A stretch of DNA of 64,000 nt from Pseudonocardia sp. MH-G8 (GCF_002262885.1 NZ_NKYF01000018.1:62001-126000); one strand, 5' to 3'. Positions 51,472-60,534 are shown, numbered from the stretch's first letter. Notes: a model not told the origin generated them from the letters alone. Numbers and translations: made by a program.

Positions 51472-52323
51472 TCAGTCGGTGTGCTCGATCGAGAGCGAGT
51501 ACACGACGACCTCGCCCACGGCGTCGGGGTCGTCGCCGCGCTCCGGGTTGGACTGCGTGTACGCGCCGACCTTCCAGTACCAGCTGCTGCCACTGCGCTC
51601 GATCTCGGCACGCTGCTCGCCGTTGTAGAACACCACGATCCGGCTGTCGGCGGCCACGATCCGCAGGTCGTACGGGGTGCCGAGCACGTAGTCGGGATCG
51701 ATCACGATCTGTTCCTCGCCGTCGGCGTACTGCGCGGCGAGCGTGGACCCCTCCAACCGGATCTGCATGACGTCGTCGCCGCCGTCGTGGATCTGCGTGG
51801 CCGACACCTCGGGCTTCGCCGGCGGCACCTTCGTGATCGCCTGCCGGCTCTCGAGCGTGTGCACGCCCTCCGTGTTCGACCAGGCGGCCTTCTCCTCGCC
51901 GTTCATCTCCCGCAGCTCCGACCGCGGGTACTTGCTGTTCTTCGTGGTCACGCCGCCCGCGGGCGCCCGGAAGACGACGCCGGTCCCGTCGGAGGTCAGG
52001 TCGAACCACTCGCTGCTGTAGTCCAGCAACTCGGGCTGGTCGATGGAATCGGGATCGCCCGCCGGGCCGATGGGGAGGGTGAGGAACCAGCTGTCGAGGG
52101 AGAGCAGGTCCCCCGGCTTGTCGGCGCTGCCCTGCGCGTCCGGCGGAGCGATCTCGGGCAGGGCGGGCGGGAGCGGGCACGAGGGCGGCGCGACGGACAC
52201 CGCGACGATGGCGCACGGGTCGATCGCGGCCCGCTCCAGGTGGGTGGGACCCGGGCCGGTCAGCGCGGGGACGGCCAGGACGGCAGCCACGGCCACCGCC
52301 ACGGGGGCGAGGAGATCCGGCAC
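51472..52323 (-). CDS. Secreted polysaccharide lyase family 7 (alginate-lyase-like)
   Basis: 283 residues. The GTG at 52323 is chosen because GGGGGAGG lies about nine bases upstream. The N-terminal hydrophobic segment (LLAPVAVAVAAVLAVPALTG) is a signal peptide or anchor. A Pro-rich linker leads to the catalytic jelly roll with all three PL7 motifs: YPRSELREM (~residue 134), TQIHDGG (~169) and YWKVGAYTQSN (~255). These supply the Arg, Gln-His and Tyr of the active site. No other alginate gene is near, so the substrate could be a different uronic-acid polymer. Confidence 0.88.
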   Translation of the reverse strand: MPDLLAPVAVAVAAVLAVPALTGPGPTHLERAAIDPCAIVAVSVAPPSCPLPPALPEIAPPDAQGSADKPGDLLSLDSWFLTLPIGPAGDPDSIDQPELLDYSSEWFDLTSDGTGVVFRAPAGGVTTKNSKYPRSELREMNGEEKAAWSNTEGVHTLESRQAITKVPPAKPEVSATQIHDGGDDVMQIRLEGSTLAAQYADGEEQIVIDPDYVLGTPYDLRIVAADSRIVVFYNGEQRAEIERSGSSWYWKVGAYTQSNPERGDDPDAVGEVVVYSLSIEHTD

Positions 52324-52639
52324 GGTGCTCACCTCCCCCGCTGCGGTCGGTGACCGGGGTCGGGAACGGGGGGCAGGACGGCCTCGGGCATGGCTTCTCC
52401 CGTCGTGGGACGCGCAGGGCGGACCCCGGGCAGGGGCACAGGACCGAGCGGGCGGCCAGGCCGCTCGTGGCGACGACGGGTCGCGTCGTCGTACCCGGTG
52501 ATCGTATGAGCGCCCCCGGCGTCCTGCCGGGGATCGTGCACGGCATGCCCCGAACGGGGCGGATCGCACCCACGAGGGTGATCACCCGGGCGTGGGCCCC
52601 GGCAACGTGGGGTGAGGGGGAGTCAGCGGTGGCGGAGGC
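52324..52639. other. Intergenic region of 316 bp between ung and the PL7 gene
   Basis: No gene supported. It holds the palindrome at 52569-52596 and must carry the promoter for the lyase gene. Confidence 0.45.
52569..52596. promoter_or_regulatory. Extended palindrome between ung and the lyase gene
   Basis: A perfect 12-bp core GGGTGATCACCC (52576-52587) is flanked by CCCACG and CGTGGG. It may be the ung terminator or an operator for the lyase gene; the perfect core favours an operator. Confidence 0.45.
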
Positions 52640-53320
52640 TCAGGGCAGCTTCCACTCCACCGGTTCGCCGCCCAGCTCCTCGAGCAGGGTGTTCGCGCGG
52701 CTGAAGGGGCGCGAGCCGAAGAACCCGCGGTCGGCCGACATCGGGCTCGGGTGCGCCGATTCGACGCACGGCACGTCCTCGAGCAGCGGCACGAGGTTGC
52801 GCGCGTCGCGGCCCCACAGGATCGCGACGAGCGGCTCGCCGTCCCGGTCCACGAGCGCCCGGATGGCCTGCTCGGTGACCTTCTCCCAGCCCTTGTCGCG
52901 GTGGGATCCCGGGTTGCCGGGTTCGACCGTGAGCACCCTGTTGAGCAGCAGCACACCCTGCTCGGTCCACGGGGTGAGATCACCCGTGGACGGGGTGGGG
53001 TGCCCGAGGTCCTCGGAGTACTCGCGGAAGATGTTGGCCAGCGACCGCGGCACCGGGCGGGTCTCGGGTGCCACCGAGAACGACAGCCCGATCGCGTGCC
53101 CCGGCGTCGGGTACGGGTCCTGGCCCACCACGAGCACGCGCACCTCGTCGAAGGGCTGCTGGAAGGCGCGCAGCACGTGGGCGCCGGGCGGCAGGTAACG
53201 GCGTCCCGAGGCGAGCTGGGCCCGCAGGAAATCGCCCATGTCGGAGATCACCGGCGCCACGGGGGCGAGCGCCCGCGCCCACCCCGCCTCGACGACCTCC
53301 TCGAGCGGCCGGGCGGCCAT
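52640..53320 (-). CDS. ung: Uracil-DNA glycosylase, family 1
   Basis: 226-residue base-excision repair enzyme removing uracil from DNA. Water-activating motif VLVVGQDPYPTPGHAIGLSFSV (~residues 61-82) contains the catalytic Asp. The minor-groove motif HPSPMSADRGFFGSRPF carries the conserved His. VAILWGRDARN matches the strand before it. ATG shares one base with the stop of the carbonic-anhydrase-like gene (TGATG), so the two are coupled. Confidence 0.97.
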   Translation of the reverse strand: MAARPLEEVVEAGWARALAPVAPVISDMGDFLRAQLASGRRYLPPGAHVLRAFQQPFDEVRVLVVGQDPYPTPGHAIGLSFSVAPETRPVPRSLANIFREYSEDLGHPTPSTGDLTPWTEQGVLLLNRVLTVEPGNPGSHRDKGWEKVTEQAIRALVDRDGEPLVAILWGRDARNLVPLLEDVPCVESAHPSPMSADRGFFGSRPFSRANTLLEELGGEPVEWKLP

Positions 53321-53841
53321 CAGGAGATCCTCCGCAGCTCGACGCGGAACCGCTTCCCGCGCTGGACGTAGCTCCGCACGGCGTGGTCGAAGTAGCCCTC
53401 GGGCACCTCGTGGCCCTCGCGGACGCGCGCAGGCACGCCCATCGCCATCCGGCGGGGCGGGATCTCCGCCTTCGGCGAGACGACGGCGCCGGCCGCGACG
53501 ACGGCACCCTCGCCGACGCGCGCGCCGTTCAGCACGACCGAACCGGAGGAGACCAGCGCGCGGTCGCCGATCACGGCGCCCTCGATGTGCACGTTGTGCC
53601 CCACGGTCACCTCGGCTCCGATGATCGTCGGCTCGTGCGGGGTGCAGTGGATGATCGAGCCGTCCTGCACGCTCGTGCGGGCACCCACCTCGATGCGGCC
53701 GTCGTCGCCGCGCAGCACGGCGGTGGGCCAGATCGAGGCCTCGGCCCCGATCGTCACGTTGCCGATCACCACGGCGTCCGGATGGACGTAGGCCTCGGGG
53801 TGGATGTCCGGTTCGACGTCGCCGAGCGCGTAGAGGGGCAC
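53320..53841 (-). CDS. Gamma-carbonic-anhydrase-family left-handed beta-helix protein
   Basis: 173 residues of hexapeptide repeats forming a left-handed beta helix, closed by a C-terminal helix. The three metal-ligand His of the family are visible in SIIHCTPHEP and VGHNVHIEG, and the Arg-Asp pair in LRGDDGRIEVG. Activity in this branch (PaaY/YrdA-like) is variable, so carbonic anhydrase function is probable, not certain. First gene of a two-gene unit with ung. Confidence 0.9.
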   Translation of the reverse strand: MPLYALGDVEPDIHPEAYVHPDAVVIGNVTIGAEASIWPTAVLRGDDGRIEVGARTSVQDGSIIHCTPHEPTIIGAEVTVGHNVHIEGAVIGDRALVSSGSVVLNGARVGEGAVVAAGAVVSPKAEIPPRRMAMGVPARVREGHEVPEGYFDHAVRSYVQRGKRFRVELRRIS

Positions 53842-53851
53842 GACCGGCAGC

Positions 53852-54235
53852 TTAGGAGGGCCGTTCCTCCTGCATCCTGTCGGCTGGTCCCTTGTCCGCC
53901 GGCGTCGTGTCGGCCGGCATCTTGTCGGCCAGCTCGTCCACGACCAGCCGGGCGCGACGCACCGACCCGCTGCGGTACGCCGACCGGCCGACGAGCTGCG
54001 AGATCACCGGTGCGGTGATCACCTGGAACAGGCCGACGAGCAGGAGGGTGACGGCGCTGTCGAGCGGCACCCGCAGGGCGGTGCCCATGAGGATCAGCAG
54101 CAGCCCGAGCGTCTGTGGCTTGGTGGCGGCCTGCAGCCGGGCGGGCACGTCCGGCAGGCGCACGAGCCCGAGGGCGCCCAGCAGGCAGGCCAGGGAGCCC
54201 AGGAGCAGCAGCGCGGCGGAGAAGACGTCGGTCAC
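53852..54235 (-). CDS. mrpG: Mrp Na+/H+ antiporter subunit MrpG
   Basis: 127-residue subunit with three membrane helices. LGALGLVRLPDVPARLQAATKPQTLG is the conserved family segment. The C-terminal ~40 residues form a charged tail with TPADKGPADRMQEERP. GTG at 54235 overlaps mrpF by four bases. Last gene of the operon; it is 10 bp from the carbonic-anhydrase-like gene on the same strand, which may therefore be read through. Confidence 0.92.
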   Translation of the reverse strand: MTDVFSAALLLLGSLACLLGALGLVRLPDVPARLQAATKPQTLGLLLILMGTALRVPLDSAVTLLLVGLFQVITAPVISQLVGRSAYRSGSVRRARLVVDELADKMPADTTPADKGPADRMQEERPS

Positions 54236-54498
54236 CGCGACCGCCCCTTGCGCTCGGCCAGGCGGGTGGCCGTGGCCGACCCGACGAACCCGAGCAGCGC
54301 CACCGCGGCGAGCAGCGGGATGTTGGAGCCGTCGCCGTAGATCGCGACGTACACCGAGGCGGCCGCCACGATGAGCACCACGAACACGTCGAGTGCCGCG
54401 ATCCGGTCGAGCGTGTCCGGCCCGCGCAGAAGCCGCACGAGGGTGAGCACGCCCGCCACGCACAGCGCACTCAGGACGATGACGAACACGACGCTCAC
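54232..54498 (-). CDS. mrpF: Mrp antiporter subunit MrpF
   Basis: 88 residues with three membrane helices and the family core LVRLLRGPDTLDRIAALDVFVVL. GTG at 54498 overlaps mrpE by four bases. Small accessory subunit needed for assembly of the complex. Confidence 0.93.
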   Translation of the reverse strand: MSVVFVIVLSALCVAGVLTLVRLLRGPDTLDRIAALDVFVVLIVAAASVYVAIYGDGSNIPLLAAVALLGFVGSATATRLAERKGRSR

Positions 54499-55085
54499 GA
54501 CGCCCTCCCCACGGGCACCGCCGCCATCAGCCGCTCCGCCTCCGCCAGCTCGGCCGGCGTGCCGAGCGCGGTGAGCACCCGACGCTGCATGTCCAGCGTG
54601 CGCCTGCGGGCCCGCTGGACGCCCTCGTGGTCGCGGGGCCCGAGCGAGTAGACATACCAGACGTTGTGGTCGGGGTCGATCTGCAACGCCATCGAGCCGG
54701 GCGTGAGCGCGAGCGCGTTGGCCATGACCGTCACGACGCGGTCGGACGTCGACAGCAGCGGGACCGCGATGATCGCCGCGCGGGCACCGGAGCCGTACCG
54801 CAGCGCCTGCCAGCTCACCTCGGCCCCCGACACCACGAGGTCGTAGGCGAGGTAGCCGATCAACCCGAACAGCCGCACCGGGCGGATCGGCAGCCGCTCC
54901 CGCGACAGCGGCAGCCGGAACAACGCGGTGACCAGCAGCGCCACCAGCACACCGCCCACGACCGAGGCCGGCGTGAACGTGCCCCACAGCAGGACCCACA
55001 CCACGGTCAGCCACACCACGGACGGCAGCCGGGCGCGGATGCGACGGGCGAGGGTGGGCCCGTCGCTCTCATCGGGGATCGTCAT
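54495..55085 (-). CDS. mrpE: Mrp antiporter subunit MrpE
   Basis: 196-residue subunit. Two closely spaced N-terminal helices precede the conserved cytoplasmic region with MANALALTPGSMALQIDPD and YVYSLGP. The ATG shares a base with the mrpD stop (TGATG). The C-terminal helix is extended compared with the Bacillus protein. Confidence 0.93.
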   Translation of the reverse strand: MTIPDESDGPTLARRIRARLPSVVWLTVVWVLLWGTFTPASVVGGVLVALLVTALFRLPLSRERLPIRPVRLFGLIGYLAYDLVVSGAEVSWQALRYGSGARAAIIAVPLLSTSDRVVTVMANALALTPGSMALQIDPDHNVWYVYSLGPRDHEGVQRARRRTLDMQRRVLTALGTPAELAEAERLMAAVPVGRAS

Positions 55086-56617
55086 CAGCCCTCCTCCTGC
55101 ACACCCAGTACGGCGACCCGGTAGGGCTCGCGGTCGAGCAGGTCAGCACCGGCCCGTTCCGTGATGGCCGCGAGCGGGCCCGCGAACACCGCGATGGCCA
55201 GGCTGGCCGCGACGAGCAAGCCGGTGGCGAGGTACATCGGCGCCGCGGTACGGACCGTGCCGACCACGACCTCGTCGGTGGGGTCGACATCGGGCAGCGG
55301 CGGTTGCGGCTCGCCCCAGAACACCTGCACCCACACGCGGACCAGGGCGTAGAGGGTGAGCAGGCTCGCCACTACCACGACGCCGGCCACGACCTGCGCG
55401 CCCACGCTGCTCGCCGCACCGGCCTGCAACAGCGCGAGCTTCGCGACGAACCCCGCCGTGGGCGGCACCCCGGCCAGGGTCAACGCGGGGATGGCGAACA
55501 GGATCGCGAGCCCGGGCGCGTCACGCAGCAGGCCACCCATCCGGTCCAGCGCCACGGTGCCGGTGCGGCGTGTGATGAGGCCGCTGACCAGGAACAGCGT
55601 GGCGAGCACGGTGATGTGGTGCGCGGCGTACAGCGCGGCCCCGGACACTCCGGCCGGGTCGAACACCGCGAGCCCGAACAGCAGGAAGCCGATGTGGCTG
55701 ACCAGCAGGAACGACAGCAGCCGGTTGAGGTCGTTCTGGGCGAGCGCACCGAACACCCCGACCAGCATCGTGGCGACCGCCAGCACGAGCATGAGCGTCC
55801 ACGGCTCGTCGCGCGGGAACAGCAGCGTCTGCGTGCGGAGCAGCGCGTAGAAGCTCACCTTGGTGAGCAGGCCGGCGAACAGCGCCGCCACGGGCCCGGG
55901 CGCGTTGGGGTAGCTGTCGGGCAGCCAGAAGTGCAGCGGCACGATCGCCGCCTTGATGCCGAAGACGACGAGCAGCATCATCGCCAGCACCGTCTGCAGC
56001 CCGGGAGGCAGGGCGCCGACCCGCCCGGCCAGATCGGCGAGGTTCACCGTGCCGGTGGCCGCGTAGACCATCGCCACGGCCGTGAGGAACAGCAGCGACG
56101 ACAGCAGGCTGACCGTCACGTACGTCATGCTCGCCCGGATCCGCGACGTCCCGGTGCGCCGGGTGATCAGCACGTAGGACGCGGTGAGCATCAGCTCGAA
56201 CGCCACGAACAGCGTGAACAGGTCACCGGTGAGGTAGGCCAGCGACACGCCCGCGCAGAGCATCAGGTACATGGGGTGGAACGTGGTGCTGGCGGTGGTG
56301 CGGCCGTACTCGGCGATGCGCTGGTCGATGGCGAAGACGAGCACCGAGAGCGTGACCAGCGTGGAGACGAGCAGCAGCAACGCCGAGAGCCGGTCGGCCA
56401 CCAGCGCGATCCCGACGGGCGCGGGCCAGCCGCCCATCTCCGCGACGATGGGGCCCTGCTGGTCCGCAACCACCAGGAGGACGCCGGCGAGGAGCGCCAC
56501 GACCGTGAGCACGACGACCCCGACGATGCGCTGCAGGGCCGCAGACCGGCTGCCGACGACCGTCAGCGCCGCGCCGAGCATCGGCAGCAGCACCGGGAGC
56601 GTGAGCAAGGTGCTCAT
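55085..56617 (-). CDS. mrpD: Mrp antiporter subunit MrpD
   Basis: 510-residue membrane subunit homologous to complex I NuoM/N. About 14 helices; the proton-channel region includes LLTKVSFYALLRTQTLLFP and the Lys of IKAAIVPLHFWLPDSYPNAPGPVAALFAG. Glu in LFVAFELMLTASYVL corresponds to the essential trans-membrane Glu of the family. ATG overlaps mrpC by four bases. Confidence 0.95.
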   Translation of the reverse strand: MSTLLTLPVLLPMLGAALTVVGSRSAALQRIVGVVVLTVVALLAGVLLVVADQQGPIVAEMGGWPAPVGIALVADRLSALLLLVSTLVTLSVLVFAIDQRIAEYGRTTASTTFHPMYLMLCAGVSLAYLTGDLFTLFVAFELMLTASYVLITRRTGTSRIRASMTYVTVSLLSSLLFLTAVAMVYAATGTVNLADLAGRVGALPPGLQTVLAMMLLVVFGIKAAIVPLHFWLPDSYPNAPGPVAALFAGLLTKVSFYALLRTQTLLFPRDEPWTLMLVLAVATMLVGVFGALAQNDLNRLLSFLLVSHIGFLLFGLAVFDPAGVSGAALYAAHHITVLATLFLVSGLITRRTGTVALDRMGGLLRDAPGLAILFAIPALTLAGVPPTAGFVAKLALLQAGAASSVGAQVVAGVVVVASLLTLYALVRVWVQVFWGEPQPPLPDVDPTDEVVVGTVRTAAPMYLATGLLVAASLAIAVFAGPLAAITERAGADLLDREPYRVAVLGVQEEG

Positions 56618-57081
56618 GCGTCATCCCGTCCCTTCGCCGCCGACTCGACCTCGTCGTCGGCGTGCTCGGCACGCGCGAGGGGATCGGGCTCCTCGTCGTC
56701 GTCCTCCAGCGGGACCGACGGGCCCTTCTGCCGCGCGATCCGGCGGTCCTCGACGTCGTCCTGCACCTCGTCGTGCCCGACGAGCACGTAGGAGCGGTAG
56801 CCCAAGGCGAGCAGGAACGTCGTGAGGGCGAAGGTGATCACGATGGCGGTGAGGGCGAGGGCCTGCGGCAACGGGTCGGTGAAGGTCTCCGGCGCCGCCG
56901 AGCCGAGGATCGGCGCCCGGCCGGGCGGACCCCCGACCAGCTGCAGCAACAGGTTGGTGCCGTGGCCGAGCACCACCACCCCGATCAGCACCCGCATCAG
57001 CGAGCGCGAGAGCAGCAGCGTGAACCCGGTGCCGTAGAGCACGCCGACCGTGCCGGCCATGACCAGGTTGATGGCGTTCAT
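56614..57081 (-). CDS. mrpC: Mrp antiporter subunit MrpC
   Basis: 155 residues; homologous to NuoK with three helices (GVLYGTGFTLLLSRSLMRVLIGVVVLGHGTNLLLQ, ALALTAIVITFALTTFLLALGYR). The ~50-residue acidic cytoplasmic tail (SVPLEDDDEEPDPLARAEHADDEVE) is longer than in Bacillus. ATG at 57081 overlaps mrpB. Confidence 0.94.
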   Translation of the reverse strand: MNAINLVMAGTVGVLYGTGFTLLLSRSLMRVLIGVVVLGHGTNLLLQLVGGPPGRAPILGSAAPETFTDPLPQALALTAIVITFALTTFLLALGYRSYVLVGHDEVQDDVEDRRIARQKGPSVPLEDDDEEPDPLARAEHADDEVESAAKGRDDA

Positions 57082-57644
57082 CGCGCCTCCCCCGCGTCGT
57101 GCATGTCGCGCTCGATCCCGGCCCCGAGCGAGCGCAGCAGGTCCAGCACGACCCCGATGAGCAGCAGGTACACCCCGATGTCGAGGAACAGGCTCGTCTG
57201 CGTCTCCAGGTGCCCGAGCAGGGGGACGTCCACGGCGAGCGGCGCGGTGGAGAGCACCGGCGCCCCGAACGCCACCGGTGCCAGCGCGCTGAGCAGCGCG
57301 ATCGTGAGGCCGACCCCGTAGACCACGGGTGGGCGCACGCGCACCGCCGCCCCGAGGTCGTCGCTGCCCCCGGCGATGTGGCGCAGCACGAACGCGAGCC
57401 CGGCCACCAACCCGGCGGCGAACCCGCCACCGGGCCCGTAGTGGCCCACGAGCAGCAGGTAGAGCGAGAACACCAGCACGGTGGAGAACAGCGCCCGGGT
57501 GGTCATCTCCAGCAGGAGGCTGCGCTGCCGGTGAACCCGGCAGATGCCGGACAGCAGCCACGCCTCGCGCGGGTGGTCCCACTCCTCGAACGGGAGCGGC
57601 TCCCCGCCGGGACCGTCGCCGCGGGCGTCGTCGATCGTCGTCAT
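57078..57644 (-). CDS. mrpB: Mrp antiporter subunit MrpB
   Basis: 188 residues. A ~45-residue cytoplasmic N-terminus precedes four helices, with the conserved LLLVGHYGPGGGFAAGLVAGLAFVL and TSLFLDIGVYLLLIGVVLDLLRSLG. ATG at 57644 overlaps mrpA by four bases. Confidence 0.94.
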   Translation of the reverse strand: MTTIDDARGDGPGGEPLPFEEWDHPREAWLLSGICRVHRQRSLLLEMTTRALFSTVLVFSLYLLLVGHYGPGGGFAAGLVAGLAFVLRHIAGGSDDLGAAVRVRPPVVYGVGLTIALLSALAPVAFGAPVLSTAPLAVDVPLLGHLETQTSLFLDIGVYLLLIGVVLDLLRSLGAGIERDMHDAGEAR

Positions 57645-59974
57645 CCGAGCGCGTCCTCCTCGTGCCGGGGGCTGGCCTGGCCGCTCTCCACGGCCCCGCG
57701 GACGCGCCGGTCGTAGCGGGTGGCGTGGACGAGGCTGGCCACGCCGGCCGCCGCGACGAACAGCACGCCGATCTCGCCGACGGTGTCCAGGGCGCGGAAA
57801 TCGACGATGATCGCGTTGACGACGTTGTACGCACCCGCCTCCGGGGCGAGGCGGGCGAACTCGCCGCTCACGGCGGACGGCTCGCTCCGAGCACCGGACA
57901 GCACGATCGCGAACACCGCGACGGCCACCCCGCCCACGGTGCCGAGCAGCATCTTCGGTACCCGCACCCGCCGGGTCGGGCGGCGCTCGGTGAACTGCGC
58001 GGGGAGCCTGCGCATCACGAACACGAACGCGACGAGCGAGAGGGTCTCCACGAGGAACTGCGCCAGCGCGAGGTCGGGCGCGCCGTCCACGATGAACAGC
58101 CCACCGACGCCGTAACCGATCACGCCGACCAGCAGGACGGCGGTGAAGCGGCGACGGGTCCGCGTGACCGCCACGGCCGCGACGACCACGACGAGGGCGA
58201 GCGGCACCTGGATGGCGGCGTGGTAGAGCGGCGGGAGCGTCGGCCACGCGCCCGACATCACGGTGGCCGCCCCCGGCAGGAGGATGAACGCCACGATGAT
58301 CGTGGCCAGGTACGAGGGCAGCGACCCGACCTGCAACCGCCCGGTGATCACCACACCGAGCCGCCCGATGCCCGCGATCGTCTTCTCGTAGGCGCGTTGG
58401 GCGTCGAGCGGGCTGTGCCCGGCGAGCGCGCTCGTGCGCGCCCGGGCGGCATGCAGCGCCAGCCCGCCCGCCACCGCGATCGCGGAGAAGAGCAGAGGAA
58501 GGCCCAGCCCGTGCCACAGCGCCAGGTGGTAACCGGCCTCGCCGGGGTACGCGGCCGCGTAGCCGGCGGCCTCGGCGTCGACGATCGGGGTGGCGATCCC
58601 GAGCACGGGGCCGGCCACGGCGCACAGCCACACCGGGACGGTGAGGGTGGCACCGAGCCGGTGCACCGGTGTGTCCTCCCGCCCGGGCTTGCGCGCGAAC
58701 GCACCCCACAGGAAGCGCGCGCTGTAGGCCACGGTGAGCACCGAGCCGAGCAGCAGCCCCGCCGCCACGGCGTAGTTCTGGACGGTGCCGTGCAGGAACG
58801 CCTCGAACGCCGCCTCCTTGCCGACGAAGCCGATCAGCGGGGGGAGCCCGGCCATCGACGCGGCGGCGAGCGCGGCGGCCACGGCGAGGCCGGGCAGCGC
58901 ACGGCCCACGCCGGACAGCTCGCGCACGTCGCGGGTGCCGGTGGCGTGGTCGACGGCGCCGACGGTGAGGAACAGGGTGGCCTTGAACAGGCCGTGCGCG
59001 AGCAGCATCGCGATGCCGGCCATCGCGGCGACCCGGCCACCGGCGCCGAACAGCACCATCAGGAACCCGAGCTGGCTGACCGTGCCGAACGCGAGCAGCC
59101 GTTTGAGGTCGGTGGCCGACAGCGCGCGCCAGCCGCCGATCAGCATGGTGGCGATGCCGGCGACGAGGATCGGCACCGTCCAGACCGCGAGGTCGGCGAA
59201 CGCGGGCGAGAGCCGGCCCACCAGGTACACACCCGCCTTGACCATCGACGCCGCGTGCAGGTAGGCGCTGACGGGTGTGGGAGCGACCATCGCGGCCGGC
59301 AGCCAGGGGTGGAACGGCAGCTGCGCCGACTTGGTGAACGCGCCGAGCAGGATGAGCAGCAGGGCCGGCACGACCAGCGCGCCGCGCGGCGGGTCGGCGA
59401 GGATCTCCGAGATCCGGTAGGTGCCTGCGGCCTCTCCCAGCAGCACGAACCCCAGGAGCATGGCCAGGCCCCCGAAGACCGTGACCAGTAGCGCCTGCAC
59501 CGCGGCGCGACGCTCCTCGCGACGTTCCCCGCCCTGCCCGACCAGCAGGAACGACGCGATCGAGGTGAGCTCCCAGAACAGGTAGAGCGTGAGCAGGTCG
59601 TCGGCGAGGACCAGGCCGAGCATCGCGCCGGCGAAGGCGAGCAGCAGCGCCGCGGACCGCGGGGCCTCCGGGGAGTCGCGGCCGAAGTACCCGACGCAGT
59701 AGACGAGGATGACCGCGCCGATCCCGGAGACCAGCACGATCATCGCGAGTGCCAGCGCGTCGAGCCGGAAGGACAGGGTGAGCCCGAGCGCGGGCGACCA
59801 CGCGGTGGTCTCGGCCACCCCGCCGCTCAGCGCGGCACCGGCGTTCGCCAGCCCCCACACCAGGGTGGCGGCCGGCAGCACGGCCGCCACGCCGAAGGCC
59901 GCGCGCCTGCTGCGCCTGGACACCAGCGGTAGCAGGCCTGCGACCACGAGGTGTGCGGCGACGAGCGCGAGCAC
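57641..59974 (-). CDS. mrpA: Mrp antiporter large subunit MrpA
   Basis: 777-residue subunit. The N-terminal ~500 residues are NuoL-like (LFWELTSIASFLLVGQGGERREERRAAVQALLVTVFGG, PFHPWLPAAMVAPTPVSAYLHAASMVKAGVYL, GLPPLIGFVGKEAAFEAFL). The C-terminal part carries the MbhD/MbhE-like domains (DGAPDLALAQFLVETLSLV). It forms the ion path with MrpD. First gene of a seven-gene Mrp operon with every junction overlapping or abutting. The complex exports Na+ for H+ and supports salt and alkaline tolerance. Confidence 0.95.
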   Translation of the reverse strand: MLALVAAHLVVAGLLPLVSRRSRRAAFGVAAVLPAATLVWGLANAGAALSGGVAETTAWSPALGLTLSFRLDALALAMIVLVSGIGAVILVYCVGYFGRDSPEAPRSAALLLAFAGAMLGLVLADDLLTLYLFWELTSIASFLLVGQGGERREERRAAVQALLVTVFGGLAMLLGFVLLGEAAGTYRISEILADPPRGALVVPALLLILLGAFTKSAQLPFHPWLPAAMVAPTPVSAYLHAASMVKAGVYLVGRLSPAFADLAVWTVPILVAGIATMLIGGWRALSATDLKRLLAFGTVSQLGFLMVLFGAGGRVAAMAGIAMLLAHGLFKATLFLTVGAVDHATGTRDVRELSGVGRALPGLAVAAALAAASMAGLPPLIGFVGKEAAFEAFLHGTVQNYAVAAGLLLGSVLTVAYSARFLWGAFARKPGREDTPVHRLGATLTVPVWLCAVAGPVLGIATPIVDAEAAGYAAAYPGEAGYHLALWHGLGLPLLFSAIAVAGGLALHAARARTSALAGHSPLDAQRAYEKTIAGIGRLGVVITGRLQVGSLPSYLATIIVAFILLPGAATVMSGAWPTLPPLYHAAIQVPLALVVVVAAVAVTRTRRRFTAVLLVGVIGYGVGGLFIVDGAPDLALAQFLVETLSLVAFVFVMRRLPAQFTERRPTRRVRVPKMLLGTVGGVAVAVFAIVLSGARSEPSAVSGEFARLAPEAGAYNVVNAIIVDFRALDTVGEIGVLFVAAAGVASLVHATRYDRRVRGAVESGQASPRHEEDALG

Positions 59975-60309
59975 GCGGTACTCCTCCCGGTCAGGGCCGA
60001 TGTCCGCGCCGCCGAAGCTCCCGCTCGGCGGACGGGCGAGGCCTCCCTCGGGCGCGAGGTACCCCGGATCGGGCCGATCATCGTCCGGCGGCCCCGCATA
60101 CCGCCGATGGCATCGCAGGAATGGACATTCCGGGCCGGGGCCGCGAGAACCACCTTACCGACCGGCACCGTCACTCCCGACCACCGCGGGGCGTGTCCGC
60201 AGGTCCGACGCCACCGTGGGTCGACTCACAGCAATCAACTGGAACGATCCAGACCTCCCGTGCGCTGTACACGGTGGAACCGGACACCGAGACCCCCGAG
60301 GAGGACCCC
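59975..60309. other. Intergenic region of 335 bp upstream of mrpA
   Basis: No gene supported. It must carry the mrp promoter and includes at 60207-60230 an element shared with 36131. Confidence 0.45.
60207..60230. repeat. Shared 24-mer, copy 2
   Basis: Contains CCACCGTGGGTCGACTCACA. In inverted orientation it differs at two positions from 36131-36154, where the central part is a perfect palindrome. Confidence 0.55.
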
Positions 60310-60417
60310 ATGACCGGCACCACTCGCCTCACCGGCGCCGTCCGGCGGGCCCTGCGTCGCCTCGACGCCTGGACCCTGACGACGTTCAACCCGCGCTACC
60401 CCACCCCGCGCGACTGA
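60310..60417 (+). CDS. Possible small basic protein, 35 residues
   Basis: The ATG has GAGGAGG eight bases upstream, a strong ribosome binding site. The peptide is basic and amphipathic (RLTGAVRRALRRLDAWTLTTF), ending NPRYPTPRD. No homology recognised. It is opposite in strand to its neighbours and followed by a dispersed repeat. The good ribosome binding site is the main support. Confidence 0.4.
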   Translation: MTGTTRLTGAVRRALRRLDAWTLTTFNPRYPTPRD

Positions 60418-60435
60418 TCACGCCGCTGACCGGGC

Positions 60436-60496
60436 GCGGCCGGCCCGCCCACGAGACGTACGTGAGCGCGGTCGAGAGGACCCTGGCGTGCGGCTC
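60436..60496 (+). repeat. Dispersed ~60-nt repeat, copy 2
   Basis: Matches 29414-29471 in order and strand, including ACGTGAGCGCGG and TGGCGTGCGGCTCG. It lies between the small ORF and the end of the gene at 60535. Confidence 0.65.
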
Positions 60497-60534
60497 GTCG
60501 CTGACGAAGCCGGCGGCCGCATGTGGTCGACGCG

